Shown here: one piece after another, positions 34,018-39,078 of the stretch | Position numbering within the stretch: position 1 is the first letter of the stretch | Layout of the letters: every line of letters begins with the position of its first letter | Origin: an uncultured Wenzhouxiangella sp. | GTDB taxonomy: Bacteria; Pseudomonadota; Gammaproteobacteria; Xanthomonadales; Wenzhouxiangellaceae | Assembly: GCA_937876395.1 (NCBI GenBank) | Contig: CALEIM010000105.1 | Location: 1-39,078 of the forward strand | Length of the DNA: 39,078 bases | Reading direction: 5' to 3' | The notes under the pieces: generated by a model | Told to the model about the DNA's origin: nothing | Databases searched by the model: none | What the model saw: only the letters and a program-made list of their open reading frames with translations | Position numbers and translations under genes: made by a program

Positions 34018-35195
34018 TCCTTGCGCCGACGCGGGGTCTGGCGGGCCTCAATGACCAGCTCCCACTGCACGCGCAGCACCAGGCCGATCGCCATCAGTGT
34101 CATGATCATGCTGCTGCCGCCGGACGAAATAAGTGGCAAAGTCAGGCCCTTGGTTGGCAGGATGCCCAGGTTCACGCCCATCGAAACCAGCGCCTGAATA
34201 CCGATCCACAGCCCGATCCCCCACACCAGGTAGGCTGAGAACGGATGCTGCTGGAGGTGGGCACGAACTCCGATCAGGAAAATCCGCCCGACCAGCAGGG
34301 AAAATAGAGCCAGAACCAGCAGGATGCCGACTAGGCCCAATTCCTCGGCGAGCACCGCGAAGATGAAATCGGTATGCGCTTCGGGCAGGTAGTAAAGCTT
34401 TTGCACGCTGGCTCCCAGCCCGACGCCGCCAATCTGGCCGCGACCGACTGCAATCAGCGCCTGGGTGAGCTGGAATCCGCTGTTGAACGGATCGGCCCAG
34501 GGATCGACAAAGGTCATCACCCGCTGCAGGCGATAAGGTTCCAGCGCGGCAAAGGTCAGCAGTGGCAGGCCGGTCAGGCCGAGCACGAATAGATGTTTCA
34601 AGGCCGCGCCGGCCAGCCAGATCATGCCGGCTACGATGGCGGCCAGCACCACCGCCGAGCCCATATCCGGCTGCTGAAACAGGATTGCGGCCAGAACCAG
34701 CACCATCAGCAGCGGTTTGAGCGTGTCGATAAAACCAGCGCGAGCCAGGTCGTCGCGCCGGGCAAGATAGGCGGCCACCGCCAATACCAGCAGCAGCTTG
34801 ACCGCCTCAACCACCTGAAAACCTGCCAGGCCGAGGTGAATCCAGCGCGTTGAGCCATTGACCTCGTGGCCCAGGCCGGGAATAAAGGGCAGCAGCAGCA
34901 CCACGATGGCCGCTGGAAACGCCAGCGGCGCGAGCGCCTGCAGTTGACGAGTGCCGATCAGCCGAAAGACGAGCATGGCCAGCACGCCGATGCCGATAAA
35001 GATCAGGTGGCGAGCAAGGAAATGCCACACCGAGACCGCATATCCCTCGGCCACGGCAATCGAGGTGGATGCCACCATGACGATGCCGATCGCCAGAAGA
35101 CCCGCCGTACACAACACCAGCAGCGGATCGAGACCGGCAGCCGGCGGTGCATCTTTGCTGCGATAGGCCTGTCGCGCCTGAGCCATGACCATCAC
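34005..35195 (-). CDS. ftsW: FtsW, SEDS-family septal peptidoglycan polymerase
   Basis: A 396-residue inner-membrane protein with about ten hydrophobic segments. The family regions are visible: GSTRWIHLGLAGFQVVEAVKLL, LFQQPDMGSAVVL, PFNSGFQLTQALIAVGRGQIGGVGLGASVQKLYYLPEAHTDFIFAVLAEELGLVG, and the final MGVNLGILPTKGLTLPLISSGGSSM. It polymerises septal glycan strands with FtsI. ATG 35195 overlaps mraY by 4 bases, so no murD lies between them. Confidence 0.96.
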   Translation of the reverse strand: MMVMAQARQAYRSKDAPPAAGLDPLLVLCTAGLLAIGIVMVASTSIAVAEGYAVSVWHFLARHLIFIGIGVLAMLVFRLIGTRQLQALAPLAFPAAIVVLLLPFIPGLGHEVNGSTRWIHLGLAGFQVVEAVKLLLVLAVAAYLARRDDLARAGFIDTLKPLLMVLVLAAILFQQPDMGSAVVLAAIVAGMIWLAGAALKHLFVLGLTGLPLLTFAALEPYRLQRVMTFVDPWADPFNSGFQLTQALIAVGRGQIGGVGLGASVQKLYYLPEAHTDFIFAVLAEELGLVGILLVLALFSLLVGRIFLIGVRAHLQQHPFSAYLVWGIGLWIGIQALVSMGVNLGILPTKGLTLPLISSGGSSMIMTLMAIGLVLRVQWELVIEARQTPRRRKEWQV

Positions 35196-36268
35196 CTGAT
35201 CTTCATCGTTGCCAGGCCGACCAGCACCAGCATGACGGCGATGATCCAGAAGCGCACAATCACCTTCGGCTCGGGCCAGCCCTTGAGCTCGAAATGATGG
35301 TGAATCGGCGCCATGCGAAAGATGCGCCGGCCGGTCAATTTGAATGAGGCTACCTGAAGAATTACCGACAGGGTTTCAATGACGAACAGCCCGGCCATGA
35401 TCACGAACACGATTTCCTGACGCACGGCAACCGCCACCAGCCCAAGCGCGGCGCCGACGGCCAGGGCGCCGACATCGCCCATGAAGACCTGAGCCGGATA
35501 GGTGTTGAACCACAGAAAGCCCAGGCCCGCCCCCGCCAGGGCCGCGCAGAAAATGGCCAGCTCACCCACACCGGGCACGTATGGCAAGGCCAGGTAGTCG
35601 GCAAACACGGTATGCCCGGTGGCGTAGGCGAATATGCCCAGACCCACGGCCACGAACACCGCCGGCATGATCGCCAGGCCATCCAGGCCGTCGGTGAGAT
35701 TGACTGCGTTCGACGAGCCGACAATGACGAAATAGGTCAGGACAATAAAACCCGGCCCCAGCGGCAGGGCAACGTCTTTGAAGAACGGCACGAAAAGCTG
35801 AATATTGGCCGGCACGTCGGCGCTCAGATACAGAAAAATCGCCACGGCCAGCGCCGCCAGCGATTGCAGCGAATACTTCCAGCGGGCCGGCAAACCGTCG
35901 CTGTTGCGATACTTGAGCTTGCGCCAGTCATCGACGAAACCAATCATGCCGAAGGCCGTGGTGACAAACAGCACGGTCCAGACGTAGCGGTTGCTCAGAT
36001 CGGCCCACAGCAGCGTCGACAGCACCAGGGAAATCAGGATCAGGGTGCCGCCCATGGTGGGCGTTCCGGCCTTGCTCAGATGCGACTGCGGGCCAAGCTC
36101 ACGGATAGGCTGGCCGATCTGGCGCTCGATCATGTGGCGAATGAACAGCGGCCCGATCAGCAGCGAGGCCAGCATTGCAGTCAGCGCCGCCATCACGGTA
36201 CGAAACGTGATGAAGCCAAACAGAGCCACGTCGGCCATGAGGATGTGATCAAGCAAAAAGCTCAGCAT
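35192..36268 (-). CDS. mraY: MraY, phospho-MurNAc-pentapeptide translocase
   Basis: A 358-residue inner-membrane enzyme with ten hydrophobic segments that joins phospho-MurNAc-pentapeptide to undecaprenyl phosphate, forming lipid I. The active-site sequences are GFVDDWRKLKYRNSDGL, SNAVNLTDGLDGLAIMP and FRMAPIHHHFELKGWPEPKVIVRFW. The length is standard. It overlaps murF by 7 bases and ftsW by 4. Confidence 0.97.
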   Translation of the reverse strand: MLSFLLDHILMADVALFGFITFRTVMAALTAMLASLLIGPLFIRHMIERQIGQPIRELGPQSHLSKAGTPTMGGTLILISLVLSTLLWADLSNRYVWTVLFVTTAFGMIGFVDDWRKLKYRNSDGLPARWKYSLQSLAALAVAIFLYLSADVPANIQLFVPFFKDVALPLGPGFIVLTYFVIVGSSNAVNLTDGLDGLAIMPAVFVAVGLGIFAYATGHTVFADYLALPYVPGVGELAIFCAALAGAGLGFLWFNTYPAQVFMGDVGALAVGAALGLVAVAVRQEIVFVIMAGLFVIETLSVILQVASFKLTGRRIFRMAPIHHHFELKGWPEPKVIVRFWIIAVMLVLVGLATMKIR

Positions 36269-37602
36269 GGCGCCGTCTCCCCTAGCAAGTGGGCGACCAC
36301 GCGTTCAAGCCGCATGGAACGCGATCCCTTGACCAGGCAGTTCACGCCCGGCCCGATGGTTGAGGCCACGGCCTCGGCCAGAGCCTGCCAGCTTTCAAAG
36401 TGCTCGGCGCCGGCGCCAAACGCCGCAGACGAGGCGCGCGCCAGCGGCCCCAGTGTGAACAAGCGGGTCACGCCCAGGTGGGCCGCCAGCGCGCCGGTTT
36501 CGGCGTGCAAACGCTTGGCGTCAGACCCAAGCTCGCCCATATCACCAAGCACCAGCCAGGCTTCGCCTTGCATGTCGCCCAGCACGTCCAGGGCGGCCCG
36601 CAGCGAGGCCGGATTGGCGTTGTAGCTGTCGTCGATCAGACACCAGCCGGCATCCAGACGATGCAATTGCAAACGCCCCGGAGGCGCCTGCATTCCGGCC
36701 AGGGCCGGCCCGATCATTTCCGGCGGCACATCCAGAGCAAGAGCTGCGGCAATCGCGGCCAGGGCATTGGACAGATTGTGCCGACCCGGCAGGGACGGCC
36801 GAAATTCCAGCTTGCCGGCCGGGGTTTGCACCCGTATCTGACCATCACGCCATTCAGCGCTGACATCGGCCGGCGCATTCACGGCAAAGCGGATGATGCG
36901 ACGCTCACCGGCCATTTCCTGCCACAGGCGGCTGTGCGGATCGTCGGCGTTGATCACCGCCACGCCGTTTTCGGGCAGGGCCTGATAAATCCGGCCCTTG
37001 GCGCGGGCCACGCCTGCGACGCTGCCAAAGCCTTGCAGGTGCGCCGGGGCCGCATTGGTGACGATGCCGACCTCCGGGCGCGCCAGTTCGGCCAGCTCGG
37101 CAATGTCATCGGGGCGATTGGCGCCCATCTCGATAACCGCAAAACGATGCGCCTCATCCAGTCGGCTCAAAGTCAGCGGCACACCCAGCTCGTTGTTGTA
37201 GTTGCCTTCGGTCGCCAGGGTTGGCGCTTTTGCCGAAAGGATCGAGGCGAGCATGTTCTTGACCGTGGTCTTGCCGTTGCTGCCGGTGACCGCAACCAGA
37301 CGCAGATTCAGACGCATGCGCCAGGCATGGGCAATGCGCCCCATCGCCCGGACCACGTCGGCCACCACCAACTGCGGCAGGGCATCGGCAACCCGGCGGC
37401 TGACCAGCGCAGCAGCCGCTCCGCGCTCGCGCGCCTGGGCAATAAAATCATGGCCGTCGTGGTGCGCACCGGGCAAGGCGCAGAACAGACTGCCCGACCA
37501 GGCGCGGCGGGCGTCATGAATCATGCCGGAAACCAGCGTGTCGGAACCGCTGAGCTGGCCTTCGGCCAGGGCGGCCATCTCTGACAGACGCAGGCGCATC
37601 AT
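36262..37602 (-). CDS. murF: MurF, D-Ala-D-Ala adding ligase
   Basis: A 446-residue complete three-domain Mur ligase that attaches D-Ala-D-Ala to UDP-MurNAc-tripeptide. The N-terminal substrate domain (IHDARRAWSGSLFCALPGAHHDGHDFIAQA) is intact, the P-loop is AVTGSNGKTTVKNML, then EGNYNNELGVPLTLS, IEMGANRPDDIAEL and the C-terminal DDSYNANPASLRAALDVL with LVLGDMGELG. It overlaps murE by 4 bases, and its intact N-terminus contrasts with the altered one of murE. Confidence 0.96.
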   Translation of the reverse strand: MMRLRLSEMAALAEGQLSGSDTLVSGMIHDARRAWSGSLFCALPGAHHDGHDFIAQARERGAAAALVSRRVADALPQLVVADVVRAMGRIAHAWRMRLNLRLVAVTGSNGKTTVKNMLASILSAKAPTLATEGNYNNELGVPLTLSRLDEAHRFAVIEMGANRPDDIAELAELARPEVGIVTNAAPAHLQGFGSVAGVARAKGRIYQALPENGVAVINADDPHSRLWQEMAGERRIIRFAVNAPADVSAEWRDGQIRVQTPAGKLEFRPSLPGRHNLSNALAAIAAALALDVPPEMIGPALAGMQAPPGRLQLHRLDAGWCLIDDSYNANPASLRAALDVLGDMQGEAWLVLGDMGELGSDAKRLHAETGALAAHLGVTRLFTLGPLARASSAAFGAGAEHFESWQALAEAVASTIGPGVNCLVKGSRSMRLERVVAHLLGETAPC

Positions 37603-38828
37603 GCCGCCACCCCGAACGCATCGCGAACGCTCTTTCGATCGTCAAACGGCAGGCGCTGATCACCGACGATCTGCTCGCGTTCGTGACCCTTGCCGGCAAT
37701 CAATACAACGTCCACTGCTGCGGCATTTTCCAGCGCATGAACAATCGCCCGGCCGCGATCCTGGATTACCAGGCTGGCCAGAGGATGGCGCATGCCGGCC
37801 TGAATAGCGCGAATGATGGCCAGACTGTCTTCATGGCGCGGGTTGTCATCGGTCAGGATGATGCGGTCGGCCAAACGCTCGGCAATGCGGCCCATCAGCG
37901 GGCGTTTTTCACGATCACGGTCGCCGCCGCAGCCAAACACGCACCACAGCTGGCCGCAGCCCAGCTCGCGCGCGCCGAGCAGGGCCCGGTCGAGCGCATC
38001 GGGGGTGTGGGCGTAGTCGATAATGGCCAGCGGCCGGTTGTCGGCACGCAGCGGTTCCATGCGCCCGGGAACCGGCTCCAGCGCCGCCAGTGCGCCGCTG
38101 ATTTGTTCCAGACTGCGGCCGCGGGCGTGCAGTTCGGCGGCCACGATCAACAGATTCCAGACGTTGACGCGGCCGAGCAGACGTGAACGAATCCGAAGGT
38201 GCTCGCCGTCCAGGCTGAGCTCGGCTTCAATACCATCGACCCCGACCACTTCCAGCCGGGCGGCGGCGCGCGCGTGGGGATGATCGGCAATCGAATAGCC
38301 GATTACCCGGCGATCATGGTCCAGACGATTTTGCAGCTCCACGCCAAACGGATCGTCAAGATTGAGCAGGCAGCGGCGGTAGGAATAGTCGGTGAACAGC
38401 CTCGCTTTGGCCTCGCCATAAGCTTCCAGGCTGGCGTGATAATCCAGGTGGTCATGCCCCAGGCAGGTAAAGATCACGCTGCTGAACACCAGACCAGCAA
38501 CTCGCCCCTGATCCAGGGCGTGAGATGAAACTTCCAGAATCACCCGCTCGCAGCCTTCGCCGCGCAGATCAGCCAGCATCCGCCAGGTGCTGAACAGATC
38601 CGGGGTGGTGTGGCTGATCGGCCGCAGGGCGTCGAGCGCTCCCCAGCCCAGCGTGCCGATCATTGCTCCATTCAGCGCCTGGGCGAGCAGCCAGGCAACC
38701 GAAGTCTTGCCATCGGTGCCGGTAACCGCGATCAGGTCCATTCCGGCGGCGCCTTCGGTCTCGTACGCCGGCAGAGGCAGATTTGCCGCATGGGGCAGGC
38801 GCTTCACGGTGACAGAAATCTTGCTCAT
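37599..38828 (-). CDS. murE: MurE (meso-diaminopimelate ligase), N-terminal domain replaced by dUTPase fragment
   Basis: The central and C-terminal domains of UDP-MurNAc-L-Ala-D-Glu:meso-diaminopimelate ligase are complete: the P-loop VTGTDGKTS at 35-43, LEVSSHALDQGRVAG, the region around DHLDYH, IDYAHTPDALDRALLGAR, FGCGGDRDREKRPLMG, DDNPRHED (the diaminopimelate-selecting motif) and AGKGHE. Normally about 100 residues of an N-terminal UDP-binding domain come before the P-loop. Here only 34 residues do, and the first 32 (KRLPHAANLPLPAY, EGAAGMDL) are a dUTPase N-terminus. The join is at GMDL/IAVTG. As written the protein should not bind its substrate properly, so either the sequence is chimeric or another murE exists. 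The frame could start at ATG 38828 or 38741. Confidence 0.85.
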   Translation of the reverse strand: MSKISVTVKRLPHAANLPLPAYETEGAAGMDLIAVTGTDGKTSVAWLLAQALNGAMIGTLGWGALDALRPISHTTPDLFSTWRMLADLRGEGCERVILEVSSHALDQGRVAGLVFSSVIFTCLGHDHLDYHASLEAYGEAKARLFTDYSYRRCLLNLDDPFGVELQNRLDHDRRVIGYSIADHPHARAAARLEVVGVDGIEAELSLDGEHLRIRSRLLGRVNVWNLLIVAAELHARGRSLEQISGALAALEPVPGRMEPLRADNRPLAIIDYAHTPDALDRALLGARELGCGQLWCVFGCGGDRDREKRPLMGRIAERLADRIILTDDNPRHEDSLAIIRAIQAGMRHPLASLVIQDRGRAIVHALENAAAVDVVLIAGKGHEREQIVGDQRLPFDDRKSVRDAFGVAA

Positions 38829-38887
38829 TTCAGCACATCCGCAAGCTGCGCAACGAGCCGGGCGGCAACCGCGTCGACGTCGTTCAC
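38733..38887 (-). other. Displaced fragment: end of an unknown gene plus dUTPase N-terminus
   Basis: Positions 38733-38828 encode a dUTPase start (MSKISVTVKRLPHAANLPLP, AYETEGAAGMDL). Its ATG overlaps, as ATGA, the stop of a leftward frame whose last 20 residues (38825-38887) read VNDVDAVAARLVAQLADVLK. In many proteobacteria the gene before dut is coaBC, and an ending of this kind would fit its C-terminus, but 20 residues are too few to be sure. The fragment is cut off on one side by murE and on the other by thiS. Confidence 0.6.
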
Positions 38888-38900
38888 GGTCACGGTCGCG

Positions 38901-38999
38901 GCGGTCAATGAGGTGTTTGTGCCACGCAGTCGCCACAGCGAATACATCCTGCAAGGCGGGGATTGTGTGGAACTGCTCGCGCCTATGGAAGGGGGTTGA
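38901..38999 (+). CDS. thiS: ThiS, sulfur carrier of thiamine synthesis (N-terminal half missing)
   Basis: The last 32 residues, AVNEVFVPRSRHSEY followed by ILQGGDCVELLAPMEGG, are a typical ThiS C-terminus. They end in the GG whose final glycine becomes the thiocarboxylate that donates sulfur to the thiazole ring. A whole ThiS is about 66 residues. The frame stays open upstream, but those residues (serine, threonine and alanine rich) lie antisense to the dut-linked fragment and do not resemble ThiS. thiG begins one base after the stop, the usual order. Confidence 0.75.
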   Translation, partial: AVNEVFVPRSRHSEYILQGGDCVELLAPMEGG

Positions 39000-39000
39000 G

Positions 39001-39078
39001 ATGTGGGCATTGGCTGACCAGACGCTGACCAGCCGTCTGCTGGTTGGTTCGGCACTCTACCCGTCGCCCCAGGTCATG
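39001..39078 (+). CDS. thiG: ThiG, thiazole synthase (N-terminus only, runs off the window)
   Basis: The 26 residues up to the window end include LADQTLTSRLLVGSALYPSP, matching the ThiG start in which a short strand is followed by SRL-xxGTGKYPS-like sequence and VM. ThiG builds the thiazole phosphate of thiamine from deoxyxylulose phosphate, dehydroglycine and ThiS-bound sulfur. ATG 39001 is one base after the thiS stop. Confidence 0.8.
   Translation, partial: MWALADQTLTSRLLVGSALYPSPQVM

Overview
The window looks like a chromosomal segment of a GC-rich gammaproteobacterium. Three things point towards the Xanthomonadales/Lysobacterales or Wenzhouxiangella-like lineages: an oleABC hydrocarbon cluster, a dcw (division and cell wall) cluster that lacks murD, and the ubiE-ubiJ-ubiB order. 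This placement is inferred from gene content and family resemblance, not from a database search.

Layout, left to right. (1) 1-8231 is a propionate (2-methylcitrate cycle) neighbourhood broken up by accessory genes. The Fe/S 2-methylcitrate dehydratase acnD runs off the left edge and prpD is read from its own promoter 4.3 kb away. Between them lie a vapBC toxin-antitoxin pair, an XRE-ImmA/IrrE regulator-peptidase followed by a truncated PIN-domain gene and what looks like the tail of a restriction-type helicase, and fructose-1,6-bisphosphatase. (2) 8282-9406 holds a RelE/ParE-type toxin-antitoxin pair with a palindromic operator, then a MarR regulator divergent from a multidrug-type ABC exporter (9543-11492). 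(3) 11459-15131 is oleA-oleB-oleC, read leftwards from a strong sigma70-type promoter. It would make long-chain olefins by head-to-head fatty acyl condensation, but no oleD is next to it. (4) 15150-21613, read rightwards, holds a DUF1704 zinc-peptidase-like protein, an AbgT transporter, a DUF971 protein and the ubiquinone genes ubiE, ubiJ and ubiB, several of them overlapping by 1 to 4 bases. (5) 21631-25471, read leftwards, holds a 4'-phosphopantetheinyl transferase, a Nudix (MutT-type) hydrolase and secA, with a DciA-like gene diverging from secA. (6) 26014-38828 is the leftward dcw cluster in the order murE, murF, mraY, ftsW, murG, murC, ddl, ftsQ, ftsA, ftsZ, lpxC. Neighbouring genes overlap by 4 to 37 bases from murE through ftsA. 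The chain opens only before ftsZ and before lpxC, where regulatory-looking repeats and a promoter sit, and it closes with a terminator after lpxC.

The right edge is abnormal. murE has lost its N-terminal domain and begins with about 32 residues of a dUTPase, preceded by the overlapping stop of another leftward gene. Less than 20 bases beyond that, a thiS gene without its N-terminal half runs into the start of thiG on the plus strand. Two joins about 170 bases apart, each cutting an essential or pathway gene, suggest an assembly chimera. A real rearrangement is the alternative.

The observations most worth checking are the missing murD (mraY overlaps ftsW directly), the murE/dut/thiS joins, the oleABC cluster without oleD, and the decayed ImmA-PIN-helicase remnant. 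No CRISPR array, tRNA, rRNA, insertion sequence or obviously new multi-gene defence system was seen. All calls come from reading the sequence and remembered family features.
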